NCBI RefSeq assembly: GCF_042646085.1
Contig: NZ_JBHRSZ010000007.1
Span: 818,948 to 882,947 of the forward strand
Length of the DNA: 64,000 nt
Direction: 5' to 3'
From: Litoribrevibacter euphylliae
Lineage (GTDB): Bacteria > Pseudomonadota > Gammaproteobacteria > Pseudomonadales > Litoribrevibacteraceae
In this document: positions 24,962 to 34,483 of the stretch, one piece after another
Numbering within the stretch: position 1 is the first letter of the stretch
Layout: each line of letters opens with the position of its first letter
The notes under the pieces: model-generated
What the model was told of the DNA's origin: nothing
Databases searched by the model: none
Seen by the model: the letters and a program-made list of their open reading frames with translations, nothing else
Translations under genes and position numbers: made by a program

Positions 24962-27840
24962 GCCTTCGCCTTAGTTGTATTTTGCTGCTGTGGATAACTT
25001 TATGGCCGTTGGCGTCTTTCGGGATGGCGCACAATAAAAGCAGCTCCTTTGTTTTGGATGACGCTCGAAACCGAATAATCAGCGCCAACTTTGATACCGG
25101 CTCCGTCAGTACTCTAGATAAAGCGTCAGGCGAGCGTCTCAGCGAAGTTCGAATCGGGCAAGACATACGTCGAATTGCGTTATCGTCGGATGAGTCGTCT
25201 GTGATCTTGGCGACCGATTACTTGGCCGACGAAGTGGTGTTATTGGATGCTGACAGCTTGAAGGAACTCAATCGTATCGAGGTGCCGTCTCGTCCGTTTG
25301 GCGTCGTGTTTGATTCCGAAAAGCATCGTTTCTATGTGACCAGTTTTGAGCAGCATAAGCTGCTGGTGGTATCGACTGATGGTGATCTAGTGGCGGAGAT
25401 TGATACCGCTGAAACGCCACGAGGTCTTGCCTGGCTAGAGGATGGTCGCCTGTTGATCTCGCATGCATTGACCGGTGAAGTGTCTATTTACTTAACGGAG
25501 TTTGAGGTGCCTAAGCTGGATAAGGTTATTCAATTGGCAGAGACGCCTTCGCATCCGATAAAAACCACCCCGCAAGGCAGGCCAAGACGCTTGGATAATA
25601 TCGCAATTTCATCCGACGGTTCACAAGCCTGGCTGCCGCATGTGCTGTGGTCGTTTGGTCATAACTTTCAATTCCAGTCGACAATTTTTCCTGCTGTCTC
25701 CGTGCTGGATTTAACTCCAGGAAAAGAACAGGAGAGGGTGGAAGAGCGTAAACAGCTGTTCCAGCAAATTAACATTCTTGAAAAGGGCAATAAGACGCGC
25801 ATCGTTTCTAATCCGCATGATGCGGTATTTACTGAAGGGGATCAAAAAGTCGTTGTGAGCTTAGCGGGTTCCGAAGACTTAATGGTGTTTGATCTTTCTC
25901 GACAGGGAAAAGCCAGCAAGAAGCGTCATCGTCGTAAGAAATTTCAAGGCGGCGCAAAAGTCACACAGATCTACCGTCACGTTCCTGGGGATAACCCGAA
26001 AGGCTTGGTTACTCAGGGACAACGGTTGTTTGTGCAAAATGCGATGAGTCTTGATGTATCTACGTTTAATTTGGGCGATGGCGGGCCGTTTTCTAAAATC
26101 AAACTGGAAAAGGAGGTGTTTGCTGAGCTGGTATCGGAAGATCCGTTACCTGCGCCGTTACGCCTCGGTAAAAGCTTATTCAATTCGGCCAATAGCGATG
26201 ATTATTCACCGAGCATTGCGGGTGATTTTTGGATGAGTTGCGATTCCTGCCACATCGACGGGTTTAACTTTACTAACCGTTATTTGTTAAACGACGGTCA
26301 GAAAGATAAATATCAGAACGCGCTGACCGGGCATGTGGACGTGCGTAAGATGATCGCCGGTGATCCGGTCGGCGCTTATGTCGACATCATTCAAAAAACG
26401 CAGGGTGGTATGCCTGGGATTGATCCAGAACATCCACCGGTAGCGGTCGCAAAGCAGATGACCGCTTTGAATGCTTATGTTCGAGCACAGGAAAATCTCC
26501 CGTATTTATCAACCTGGCTACGCCTGGATGACGAGACGCCTTACGCTCATCCTGAAGATTGGATCAATTCGGCCAAGTGCGCCGATTGCCATAGTACCAT
26601 TTACGATCAGTGGGCCGACTCCAATCATGGCATGAACATGGATCATCCCTTCTACCGTTTCCATGAGGACTTTGCTGCAAAAGAAGAAGGCGAGGAATTT
26701 CGGGTACTCTGTCGTGGCTGTCATGCGCCTCAGATGGTCATCAATGGTGAGAGCCAGGCTTTCTCCGAATTTGGTGATATGCGTGAAGCGGGTGGTGCAT
26801 CGTTAAAAAACAGATTGTCTCACGGCCTGGCTGTCAACGAACGGGGCACTGGTTGTGAGTTCTGTCACCGTATCGTGAAAGCGGAGAATGCCGGTGGTAA
26901 CGCCGATATGACGGTCAACCTAAAAGATCGAGCCAGTTATATCTTTGAGAATGTGGATAACCCGGTAGCACAATGGCTGGCGGATAAACAAATCAATGCT
27001 CAACCGGGCGCGCATAAGGCGTCGTATTCTGACCCCTCTCTGTATCAGGATTCGCTGTATTGCGCGACCTGTCATAATGAATTCACCACGGGCATGGGCG
27101 CGAACGTCAATGATAATTACGGTGAATGGCTGGCCTCCAAATTTAATAACCCTGACGAGCCTGAACAACATAAAACCTGCATTGATTGTCATATGACTCC
27201 AGATGTCACGCATTTCTCTGCCCAAGCAGGGCGCTCTACCGAGGGTGGCCCAATGAAAGCTCAACTGCGTTCTCATCATTTCACCGGAGGGAATTATTAC
27301 TTCACCGGCATGCGCAGTGCGGAGCATCAACAGCTGAGTGTGGATATTCTGAAAACCGCCGCCACATTAGCCGTGACGTTGAATAATGGCGAATTACAGG
27401 TCGCAGTAACAAATGAGCGTTCGGGTCATCATTTACCGGGTGGATCACGACGTCAGGTGTGGTTAGAGGTGATCGCGACTGATGAGCAAGGGCAAACTCT
27501 CTTCGAGAGTGGTGTGATGAGAAATGGTTATATCCCAAAAGACAGTCGTAAGTTCATTAAAATCGGAGTGGATGAAGACGGGCAACCGGTAGGCTTACGG
27601 TTCTGGCGCTATGTAAAAATTGGCAAAGACACGCGCATTGCTTCTGGTGAAACGCGCGTAGAACACTTCTCGTTACCTGATTATAGCGGCGAACTGACAG
27701 TCAGCGTTCGTCTGCTTTACCAAGTGTTTTCAAAGCAATTGGTAGAGACGGTACAGGCGGCGTTTCCTGACGAAGACATTCCTGAGGTTGACGTCGTTGA
27801 AATGACTAAGCAGCTTGTTCGTTTTCCACCGCAATCGTGA
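24958..27840 (+). CDS. Six-haem cytochrome c with N-terminal beta-propeller
   Basis: 960 aa from ATG 24958, which has GAGGAG upstream and yields a clean signal peptide (LLLWITLWPLASFG). Residues about 30-400 are a YVTN-type beta-propeller (repeats such as DEVVLLDADSLKELNRIEV). Six CxxCH haem motifs follow with first Cys at 428 (CDSCH), 541 (CADCH), 585 (CRGCH), 633 (CEFCH), 702 (CATCH) and 741 (CIDCH); the last five form a cytochrome c554-like block. A C-terminal beta domain contains GHHLPGG, as in related multihaem proteins. The gene overlaps the upstream membrane gene by 4 bases and its 3' end overlaps the opposing cyclase gene by 35 bases. Substrate unknown. Confidence 0.88.
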   Translation: MSLRLSCILLLWITLWPLASFGMAHNKSSSFVLDDARNRIISANFDTGSVSTLDKASGERLSEVRIGQDIRRIALSSDESSVILATDYLADEVVLLDADSLKELNRIEVPSRPFGVVFDSEKHRFYVTSFEQHKLLVVSTDGDLVAEIDTAETPRGLAWLEDGRLLISHALTGEVSIYLTEFEVPKLDKVIQLAETPSHPIKTTPQGRPRRLDNIAISSDGSQAWLPHVLWSFGHNFQFQSTIFPAVSVLDLTPGKEQERVEERKQLFQQINILEKGNKTRIVSNPHDAVFTEGDQKVVVSLAGSEDLMVFDLSRQGKASKKRHRRKKFQGGAKVTQIYRHVPGDNPKGLVTQGQRLFVQNAMSLDVSTFNLGDGGPFSKIKLEKEVFAELVSEDPLPAPLRLGKSLFNSANSDDYSPSIAGDFWMSCDSCHIDGFNFTNRYLLNDGQKDKYQNALTGHVDVRKMIAGDPVGAYVDIIQKTQGGMPGIDPEHPPVAVAKQMTALNAYVRAQENLPYLSTWLRLDDETPYAHPEDWINSAKCADCHSTIYDQWADSNHGMNMDHPFYRFHEDFAAKEEGEEFRVLCRGCHAPQMVINGESQAFSEFGDMREAGGASLKNRLSHGLAVNERGTGCEFCHRIVKAENAGGNADMTVNLKDRASYIFENVDNPVAQWLADKQINAQPGAHKASYSDPSLYQDSLYCATCHNEFTTGMGANVNDNYGEWLASKFNNPDEPEQHKTCIDCHMTPDVTHFSAQAGRSTEGGPMKAQLRSHHFTGGNYYFTGMRSAEHQQLSVDILKTAATLAVTLNNGELQVAVTNERSGHHLPGGSRRQVWLEVIATDEQGQTLFESGVMRNGYIPKDSRKFIKIGVDEDGQPVGLRFWRYVKIGKDTRIASGETRVEHFSLPDYSGELTVSVRLLYQVFSKQLVETVQAAFPDEDIPEVDVVEMTKQLVRFPPQS

Positions 27841-28966
27841 CTTGATTTCGGCCATTATTCTTAGCTTGGTAAAGGGCTTTATCTGCCGATGCTAAAAAGT
27901 GATCGAGATCCGTCAGGCTTTTCGGAATGCTGGTGTTAAGGCCAATGCTGGCGGTAATGGTCAGACGTTGACCGTCAGGAAGCTCAATGGCATTGGCTTG
28001 AAGTGCGCGTCGGAAACGATCAGCAACCTGAATGGCGGCGCGACCATCGGTATCGGGCAGAATCACCAAAAACTCTTCGCCACCGTATCGACCCACTAGA
28101 TCGGTTTCTCTGAGTGTGTCTTTGAGTGTCCAGGCTGCAACTTTCAATGCCTCATCGCCAGATAAGTGGCCAAACGTGTCGTTCACTTGCTTAAAGTGAT
28201 CCAAATCTACCAGGAAAATAGACAGTGGACTTTGTTGGCGAATCGCTCGCTGATATTCCTGTTGATAGTGTTCCATCAAATGTCGACGGTTCGACAAGTG
28301 GGTTAAAGGATCAGTGGTGGATAAAAAAGTGACTTGGGCTTCACGCTCTTTCCATCGCGAGATAGAGGTATGACCAATAAACACCAGCAGTCCTAAGTGG
28401 CCACTGACAAAGGTCAGCATTGTCATTAACCAAATTGGATCACGGTAGGGTTCTGCTTGATTCTGAACAATCGGCGCGTACTCCAGATTGTTCGTTAGCA
28501 TAAAGACATTGAATGCGATGAAGATCAGTAAGCCACTTCCGAGACTGGTAAAGATCAAACGCCGGTCAAATAGAATCAGGCCTATGATCGGAGCGCCGGC
28601 TAACGCGATGCCGGTACCCATCGAATAGACACCGATATAGAACAAAATAAAGACGTTCACCATTACATAGCTGAACACGCAAACGTGGGCATACCAGCGG
28701 GATTCTCGGTCTTTAATGAAGTTGCCGATCATCGTTAAGATCAGACTATAAAGTGAACACACACTGGAGATTTCGAGTAGCTCAACGTACCCCTGCCGAT
28801 TGATATTTGAAGCAGCGTCAGTGAGCAACAAGGTGAATGATAACAAGATAGCAAAGCAACCTAGTGTCAGTGCGATTAAGGTAAAGATGCACTGAGATTT
28901 TTCTACGTAGCTACCATCAAAAATTGTGTTGCTGAAGTGCGTGATTCTTGTTCTAAATTGGGTCAT
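27806..28966 (-). CDS. Membrane-bound diguanylate cyclase (GGDEF)
   Basis: 386 aa. About six transmembrane helices in residues 25-205 form an uncharacterised sensory module, followed by a GGDEF domain (about 220-380). The active site is intact (RYGGEEFLVILP), with DLDHFKQVNDTFGH and the nucleotide-binding segments conserved, so c-di-GMP synthesis is expected. No I-site RxxD is obvious directly before GGEEF (the residues there are RETDLVGRYGGEEF, and the RETD fits RxxD). The last 35 bases overlap the end of the multihaem gene in antiparallel orientation. Confidence 0.93.
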   Translation of the reverse strand: MTQFRTRITHFSNTIFDGSYVEKSQCIFTLIALTLGCFAILLSFTLLLTDAASNINRQGYVELLEISSVCSLYSLILTMIGNFIKDRESRWYAHVCVFSYVMVNVFILFYIGVYSMGTGIALAGAPIIGLILFDRRLIFTSLGSGLLIFIAFNVFMLTNNLEYAPIVQNQAEPYRDPIWLMTMLTFVSGHLGLLVFIGHTSISRWKEREAQVTFLSTTDPLTHLSNRRHLMEHYQQEYQRAIRQQSPLSIFLVDLDHFKQVNDTFGHLSGDEALKVAAWTLKDTLRETDLVGRYGGEEFLVILPDTDGRAAIQVADRFRRALQANAIELPDGQRLTITASIGLNTSIPKSLTDLDHFLASADKALYQAKNNGRNQVTIAVENEQAA

Positions 28967-29191
28967 GCGGACAAGCTAATTCTTATCTTTGTTCTTATTT
29001 TGATCAGTTTAGAGCTTTTAGTAGCGCTTGTATTGTTAAAAAATGTTAGGAAAGAACTGGGTGGCGGGTTTTGTAACTTATATGACGTGAAGGATCATTT
29101 GGCTTCGATGATCCTGATAAGTGGTTGAACGCTATTGATTTACTGATTAGCACAAAGAAGTGTCAGTGTGAGCAAAAGTAGAGTATTCAGT

Positions 29192-29413
29192 TTATTCATC
29201 GTTGTTTTGTACTTTGAGCTTTTCTTTAAGTCTTTCTAGCTTAAATGTGAGGTAATTTCCTTGAATAATGGTGATTAAGAAGACTGTGTAGAAAGCAATG
29301 TTCTTCGTTTCTTCGTCCAGGCTTTGCCATTGCCAGATGGAAAGCGAAAACCCCAGGCCGTAAACTATGATGACTAGAATTCTATTCATGTGAATGTGTA
29401 AATACTCATACAT
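29192..29413 (-). CDS. Small two-helix membrane protein, hypothetical
   Basis: 73 aa, or 65 aa if the internal ATG at 29389 is used; neither start has a clear ribosome site. Two hydrophobic segments (ILVIIVYGLGFSLSIW and IAFYTVFLITIIQGNYLTF) are followed by a charged tail. I do not recognise it. It sits in a low-GC stretch between the cyclase gene and tRNA-Met, where little else is coding. Confidence 0.45.
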   Translation of the reverse strand: MYEYLHIHMNRILVIIVYGLGFSLSIWQWQSLDEETKNIAFYTVFLITIIQGNYLTFKLERLKEKLKVQNNDE

Positions 29414-29567
29414 TTGAGCGACGCAATATGTTTGCTTATTTGATAATTGAGAAGCACGCGGGCTTTATTTTGAGTGTTGTGTCATGTTATCTCTACTCAA
29501 AGGTCGAACTTGATAATGAATAAGAATGAGCTGAGAAGGGCAGTGATAAAATAGAAGGACTAAAACG

Positions 29568-29597
29568 AAAAAAGCTCGCTTTGAAAGCGAGCTTTTA
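29568..29597 (-). terminator. Terminator downstream of tRNA-Met
   Basis: Stem AAAGCTCGCTT 29571-29581 / AAGCGAGCTTT 29585-29595 around TGA; on the minus strand it ends in a T-run (29568-29573), as expected for termination of the tRNA transcript. Confidence 0.8.
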
Positions 29598-29604
29598 GAA
29601 TAAG

Positions 29605-29681
29605 TGGTAGCAACGGGCAGACTTGAACTGCCGACCCCAGCATTATGAGTGCTGTGCTCTAACCAGCTGAGCTACGTTGCC
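29605..29681 (-). tRNA. tRNA-Met (CAU), elongator type
   Basis: 77-nt cloverleaf on the minus strand with encoded CCA end. The anticodon loop reads CTCATAA. The sequence resembles E. coli elongator tRNA-Met (GGC start, GTAGCTCAG D-arm, AATG anticodon-stem side) more than tRNA-Ile2, and a tRNA-Met also neighbours ychF in Pseudomonas. Confidence 0.95.
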
Positions 29682-29771
29682 ACTTCAGGCTGCGCATTAT
29701 GCGGATCGAGAGGGTTTCTGTCAACACATAAGCGCTAATTTTTTAGATATTTTTTTAGGCGATTTATTGCG

Positions 29772-30863
29772 TTAAACGTTGAAGCGGAAATGAACCACAT
29801 CACCGTCTTTTACGATGTAATCTTTGCCTTCTAGGCGCCATTTACCAGCTTCTTTTGCACCTGATTCACCGTTGTACTCGATGAAATCGCCATAGCCGAT
29901 TACTTCGGCACGGATGAAGCCTTTTTCGAAGTCGGTATGGATCACGCCAGCGGCTTGTGGTGCGGTTGCGCCAACTTTAACGGTCCAGGCGCGCACTTCT
30001 TTAACGCCGGCAGTGAAATAGGTTTGAAGGCCAAGCAGTTCGTAGCCAGCACGGATTACACGATCAAGGCCAGCTTCTTCCATACCAAGATCTTCTAGGA
30101 ATTCTTCTTTCTCTTCGTCGTCTAATTCTGCGATTTCTGCTTCCAGCTTATTACAGATTGGCACAACGACAGCGCCTTCTTTTTCAGCAATGGCGCGAAC
30201 TGTGTCTAGGTGCGGGTTATCTTCGAAGCCGTCTTCGTCCACGTTAGCGATGTACATGGTTGGCTTATTGGTGATGAGGTGGAATTGCTTTACTTCTTTC
30301 CATTCGTCATCAGAAAGCTCAAGCGTACGTGCTGGATTACCGTTTTCGAAGTGTTGGATTAAACGCTCTAGCAGTTCTTTCTGCTTAATGGCATCTTTGT
30401 TACCGCTCTTAGCAACACGCTGAACTTTTTGAAGTTGCTTTTCAACGCTTTCAAGGTCCGCCAGAATCAATTCCATGTTGATAACTTCAACGTCATCTGC
30501 CGGATCGATCTTATTTTCTACGTGAATAACGTTCTCATTCTCAAAGCAACGAACCACATGCGCGATGGCATCGGTTTCTCGGATGTTTGCTAAGAACTGG
30601 TTGCCTAGACCTTCACCTTTGGATGCGCCTTTAACCAAACCTGCAATGTCTACGAACTCCATGGTTGTCGGTAGTACACGCTCAGGATTAACAATGGCTT
30701 CCAGTTTGTCTAAGCGAGGGTCAGGCATAGGAACAACGCCCGAGTTCGGCTCAATGGTACAGAAAGGGAAATTCTCTGCATCAATTTCTGCTTTGGTTAA
30801 GGCATTAAACAGAGTTGATTTTCCTACGTTTGGTAGGCCGACGATGCCGCACTTAAAACCCAT
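29772..30863 (-). CDS. ychF: Redox-regulated ATPase YchF
   Basis: 363-aa Obg-family P-loop protein (OLA1/YchF) that prefers ATP and associates with ribosomes. Walker A is GLPNVGKSTLFNAL; the G4 position reads NVDE in place of NKxD, explaining ATP preference in this family; a coiled coil (residues 130-200) and the C-terminal TGS domain are present. Length matches E. coli YchF (363 aa). It follows pth by 162 bases in the conserved prs-rplY-pth-ychF series. Confidence 0.97.
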   Translation of the reverse strand: MGFKCGIVGLPNVGKSTLFNALTKAEIDAENFPFCTIEPNSGVVPMPDPRLDKLEAIVNPERVLPTTMEFVDIAGLVKGASKGEGLGNQFLANIRETDAIAHVVRCFENENVIHVENKIDPADDVEVINMELILADLESVEKQLQKVQRVAKSGNKDAIKQKELLERLIQHFENGNPARTLELSDDEWKEVKQFHLITNKPTMYIANVDEDGFEDNPHLDTVRAIAEKEGAVVVPICNKLEAEIAELDDEEKEEFLEDLGMEEAGLDRVIRAGYELLGLQTYFTAGVKEVRAWTVKVGATAPQAAGVIHTDFEKGFIRAEVIGYGDFIEYNGESGAKEAGKWRLEGKDYIVKDGDVVHFRFNV

Positions 30864-31024
30864 GAGTGATTCCCGTATGTGTTAGGAGTTGAAGCCGTTT
30901 AGTGGCTGACTCTCTCGATTCGATAAATTTGAAATTTTAAAGGACGCTATTATAGGGTTTTTTACGAACAGGTATAGGGGAGAGACGATTTAATAGACAG
31001 TATGTGGTGTCTAGTGAATGTGCC

Positions 31025-31609
31025 TTAGGCTTTAAAGCTATGTAACTGATTCATTGCTTTTGATGAATCGCCGGAAAGGAAGGTCGGTAAGACTCTGGCT
31101 GCTTCATCGATGCTTGCTTCGATGGCTTGCATCTCTGTAACCGGAGCTTTTTTGAGGACGTAATTGGCAACGAGTTTACTGTCACCAGGGTGGCCGATAC
31201 CTAAACGAAGACGATGGAACTCTTTGCTGTTGGCCAAACAGCGAATGATGTCTTTTAGACCGTTATGCCCGCCATGGCCGCCGCCTTTTTTCAATTTGGC
31301 TGTGCCTGGAGGAATATCGAGTTCGTCATGAACGACGAGGATTTCTTCAGGGGAGATCTTGAAGAAATTTGCCAGAGGACCTACGGCCTGGCCGCTGCGA
31401 TTCATGTACGTCATCGGTTTTAGAAGATGAACTTCTTCGCCATTGATTCGTACTTTGCAGTACTCGCCTGCGTATTTTTTTTCTGGTCTGAAGTTGCCTT
31501 GGTATTGTCGGGCAATTTCATCCAAAAAAAGAAAACCGGCATTGTGACGTGTTTGTTCGTATTCAGAGCCTGGGTTTCCCAGACCTACGATTAAACGAAT
31601 GTCACTCAT
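31025..31609 (-). CDS. pth: Peptidyl-tRNA hydrolase
   Basis: 194-aa enzyme that releases peptides from stalled peptidyl-tRNA. Start VGLGNPGSEYEQTRHNAGF carries the catalytic His22; MTYMNRSG, the HDELD block (catalytic Asp) and GHGGHNGLKDI are intact. Length equals the E. coli protein (194 aa). It lies 45 bases after rplY, with which it is probably co-transcribed. Confidence 0.97.
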   Translation of the reverse strand: MSDIRLIVGLGNPGSEYEQTRHNAGFLFLDEIARQYQGNFRPEKKYAGEYCKVRINGEEVHLLKPMTYMNRSGQAVGPLANFFKISPEEILVVHDELDIPPGTAKLKKGGGHGGHNGLKDIIRCLANSKEFHRLRLGIGHPGDSKLVANYVLKKAPVTEMQAIEASIDEAARVLPTFLSGDSSKAMNQLHSFKA

Positions 31610-31654
31610 GCCGGTTCCTTTAGCTTCTTTCTATGAAAGAGTTATTCTTTCGAA

Positions 31655-32275
31655 TTACTCTTCAGAAGCTGCTTCGTCGTCAGCGCTTGCTTTCTTCGCA
31701 GCGATAGAGGCAATTGCTTCATCGTGGTCAGCACCAAGAGCTAGCTGAACCAAAGTAACGCCTTTAGGAAGTTTGATGTCTGACAAGTGTAAAATGCTAC
31801 CAGCTTCAACTTCAGCCATATCTACTTCAATGAACTCTGGCAAAGTTGCTGTAGTACATTTGATTTCAACGTTTGCTGCGTTGTGCGTGATCTTACCGCC
31901 TTGCTGCTTAACACCTACACAAGTGTCTTCATTGATGAAGTGAAGAGGAACAGATTTAGTGATTACTGTGCTCTTAGTTACACGTAGGAAGTCAGCGTGG
32001 TAGATAACTGGCTTAGCTGGGTGACGCTGAAGATCTTTGATGATCACTTGCTCAGCTTTTTCACCGATGTTTAGCGTTAGAACGTGTGAGAAAAACGCTT
32101 CGTTTTGAAGAGCTTTATCTAACTCGTTTGCAGCAATAGTGATTGCTTGTGGTTTACGGTTTTTAGCTCCACCGTAAACGATAGCAGGTACTTTGCCAGC
32201 TTCGCGACGTAGGCGGCGGCTCGCACCTTTCCCCTGATCTTCGCGAACTTCTGCGTTTAATACGAAATCAACCAT
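31655..32275 (-). CDS. rplY: 50S ribosomal protein L25 / general stress protein Ctc
   Basis: 206-aa long form of L25 that binds 5S rRNA through its N-terminal domain (residues 1-90, with GKGASRRLRREAGKVPAIVYG) and carries the C-terminal TL5/Ctc beta domain (about 95-185) absent from the 94-aa E. coli L25. The acidic tail (DDEAASEE) is typical. It is located between prs and pth as in Pseudomonas. A small hairpin at 32336-32350 lies in the leader. Confidence 0.96.
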   Translation of the reverse strand: MVDFVLNAEVREDQGKGASRRLRREAGKVPAIVYGGAKNRKPQAITIAANELDKALQNEAFFSHVLTLNIGEKAEQVIIKDLQRHPAKPVIYHADFLRVTKSTVITKSVPLHFINEDTCVGVKQQGGKITHNAANVEIKCTTATLPEFIEVDMAEVEAGSILHLSDIKLPKGVTLVQLALGADHDEAIASIAAKKASADDEAASEE

Positions 32276-32438
32276 GGTATATACCTCAAAGTTTCCTATC
32301 CGCTTGCGACCAGCTAAATAGGAAGTTATTTAAAGCCCGAAAAATTCGGGACGTTATGTCATTGGCAATAAGTTAATTCAGATCTTAATCTAGAGAGCTG
32401 TTAAATTAACGAGCTCTCGAGTTAACGGAATTCTTAAA

Positions 32439-33380
32439 TTAACGGAACATTGCACTAATGGATTCTTCATTACTGATTCGGCGTACCGATTCAGCCAGTA
32501 GACCTGAAATACTCAATTGACGAATACGTGGGCTGTTAGCCGCTGTTTCACTCAATGGAATAGTATCAGTAACTACTAACTCGTCTACATGAGACGAGTT
32601 CAATCTTTCAACCGCTGGGCCAGACAGTACAGGGTGTGTACAGTAGGCGACAACTTTCTCTGCACCTCTGGATTTCAATGCAGCTGCTGCTTGGCAAAGT
32701 GTGCCAGCAGTATCAACCATATCGTCAATCAGAATACAGGTGCGTCCTTCTACGTCACCAATGATGTGCATGATTTCAGCTTCATTGGCACGAGGACGAC
32801 GCTTATCAATAATCGCTAGCTCATCACCCAACAATTTTGCGAGTGCACGAGCACGAACAACACCACCCACATCAGGAGAAACAACGGTTAGTTTCTGATA
32901 ATCCTGACGCTCAATGTCATCCAGCAATACCGGAGAACCATAAATGTTATCTACCGGAATGCTAAAGAAACCTTGAATCTGATCTGCGTGCAGATCCATC
33001 GTTAATACACGATCGATGCCTGATGTTTGCATCATGTCTGCTACAACGCGAGCGCTGATAGGTACACGAGCTGAACGAGGACGGCGATCCTGACGTGCAT
33101 AGCCAAAATAAGGAACAACAGCAGTAATCCTTGCTGCTGAGGCACGACGCAGAGCATCGGCCATGATGATCAGTTCCATGATATTGTCGTTAGTTGGGAC
33201 ACAGGTGGATTGAACGATGAAAACATCCTTACCACGTACGTTTTCATTCAGTTCTACCTGAATTTCACCATCACTGAACTGACCAACTGTTGCATCACCC
33301 ATTGTAATGCAAAGCTGATCAACCACCTTTTTAGCGAGTTCCGGGTTGGCATTACCCGTAAAGACCATTAACTTGGACAC
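32439..33380 (-). CDS. prs: Ribose-phosphate pyrophosphokinase
   Basis: 313-aa class I PRPP synthetase, making PRPP for purine, pyrimidine, histidine, tryptophan and NAD synthesis. Motifs present: FSDGEIQVELNENVRG, the YFGYARQDR loop, MDLHADQIQGFF, and the PRPP loop CILIDDMVDTAGTL. Length is close to E. coli Prs (315 aa). tRNA-Gln and ispE precede it on the same strand, the standard gammaproteobacterial order. Confidence 0.97.
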   Translation of the reverse strand: MSKLMVFTGNANPELAKKVVDQLCITMGDATVGQFSDGEIQVELNENVRGKDVFIVQSTCVPTNDNIMELIIMADALRRASAARITAVVPYFGYARQDRRPRSARVPISARVVADMMQTSGIDRVLTMDLHADQIQGFFSIPVDNIYGSPVLLDDIERQDYQKLTVVSPDVGGVVRARALAKLLGDELAIIDKRRPRANEAEIMHIIGDVEGRTCILIDDMVDTAGTLCQAAAALKSRGAEKVVAYCTHPVLSGPAVERLNSSHVDELVVTDTIPLSETAANSPRIRQLSISGLLAESVRRISNEESISAMFR

Positions 33381-33434
33381 TTCGCGACACCTTTTGAGGG
33401 GAGCTGGTTGAACACTAGGGTTAATCTAACTTTT

Positions 33435-33509
33435 TGGCTGGGGTAGGAGGATTCGAACCTCCGCATGACGGGATCAAAACCCGTTGCCTTACCGCTTGGC
33501 TATACCCCA
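33435..33509 (-). tRNA. tRNA-Gln (UUG)
   Basis: 75-nt cloverleaf on the minus strand with encoded CCA and anticodon TTG in loop TTTTGAT. The acceptor TGGGGTA and D-arm GCCAAGCGGTAAGGC match bacterial tRNA-Gln. It lies between ispE and prs, as in Pseudomonas. Confidence 0.96.
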
Positions 33510-33553
33510 ACAAATACAGGATGATTTCAGAGTGTTAGCTAGGCCAATCTTTT

Positions 33554-34450
33554 CTAAAAATCTAATTCCTGTAACACTCTGTGGGCAGGATTGTCGTTTA
33601 AACCTTTGGCAACAAATATAGCAGTGCTATCTGAATATTGCTGTGCGATCTGAATGGCCTCTTGCTGACTAGAAAATTCAGCAAAGACACAGGCCCCAGT
33701 GCCAGTCAGTTTCGATGAGCTAAATTGGCCTAACCAATTCATTGCGTCATCCACTTCAGGGTAGAGCTTTCTTACGACATTTTCGCAGTCATTATGACCA
33801 CCATGCTCAAGAGCGGCCGATATTTTGAGGGTTGGCGTGTTTCTAGTCAAGTCGGGATGAGAAAAAATTTCCGCAGTCGCAATGTGGGCTTTGGGTTTTA
33901 TGATGATGTACCAAGGGGTTGCGGGATCATAAGGCGTGAACTTTTCTCCAACACCTTCTGCAAAGACGGATTTACCATTAACAAATACGGGCACATCGGC
34001 ACCTAGCGTTAACCCAATCTCGCATAACTTTTCTATGCTCAAATTGCATTGCCATAACTGGTTAAGGGCAAGAAGTGTAGTAGCAGCATCAGAACTTCCA
34101 CCGCCAAGTCCGGCACCTGATGGAATGTTTTTCTTATAATGAATTTCAATGCCCTGAGAGGTTTGATTATGGTTCTCTAATGCCTTTGCTGCTTTATATA
34201 TTAAGTTGTCTTCTGGGGCGATGATTTCATAGTCGGGTACTGAAGTGTCTTTAAGCGCAATGACTTTGATAGTTGGTGTTTCGGTTAAACGAAAATATAG
34301 CTGGTCGTGTAACTCGACGAACTGAAAAAGAGTTTGTAGGTCGTGATAGCCGTTATCTCTTTGTCCTGTAATGTGAAGAAATAAATTAAGTTTCGCTGGG
34401 GCGGGAACGGAAAGGTCGTATCGGAATGTGTTGTTAGAGTCAGTGTTCAT
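33554..34450 (-). CDS. ispE: 4-diphosphocytidyl-2-C-methyl-D-erythritol kinase
   Basis: 298-aa GHMP kinase of the MEP isoprenoid pathway. The start PAPAKLNLFLHITGQRDNGYH, the ATP loop PSGAGLGGGSSDAATTL and the late LTGTGACVFAEF motif are all intact. The gene is separated from lolB by 33 bases on the same strand and precedes tRNA-Gln and prs. The lolB-ispE pairing is conserved in gammaproteobacteria. The N-terminal extension before VPAPAKLNL is about 11 residues. Confidence 0.96.
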   Translation of the reverse strand: MNTDSNNTFRYDLSVPAPAKLNLFLHITGQRDNGYHDLQTLFQFVELHDQLYFRLTETPTIKVIALKDTSVPDYEIIAPEDNLIYKAAKALENHNQTSQGIEIHYKKNIPSGAGLGGGSSDAATTLLALNQLWQCNLSIEKLCEIGLTLGADVPVFVNGKSVFAEGVGEKFTPYDPATPWYIIIKPKAHIATAEIFSHPDLTRNTPTLKISAALEHGGHNDCENVVRKLYPEVDDAMNWLGQFSSSKLTGTGACVFAEFSSQQEAIQIAQQYSDSTAIFVAKGLNDNPAHRVLQELDF

Positions 34451-34483
34451 TATGATTTGCTTGGTGCTTCTGCGCGAAAGGGC

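Noticed and set aside
28937..29128. Plus-strand open frame of 63 codons with a hydrophobic stretch
   Set aside because: Starts inside the cyclase gene's 5' end on the opposite strand, has no ribosome site, and the rest of the frame lacks any recognisable pattern.
29605..29681. tRNA-Ile2 (CAU to be lysidinylated) as an alternative to tRNA-Met
   Set aside because: Arm sequences and the neighbouring ychF gene fit elongator tRNA-Met better.
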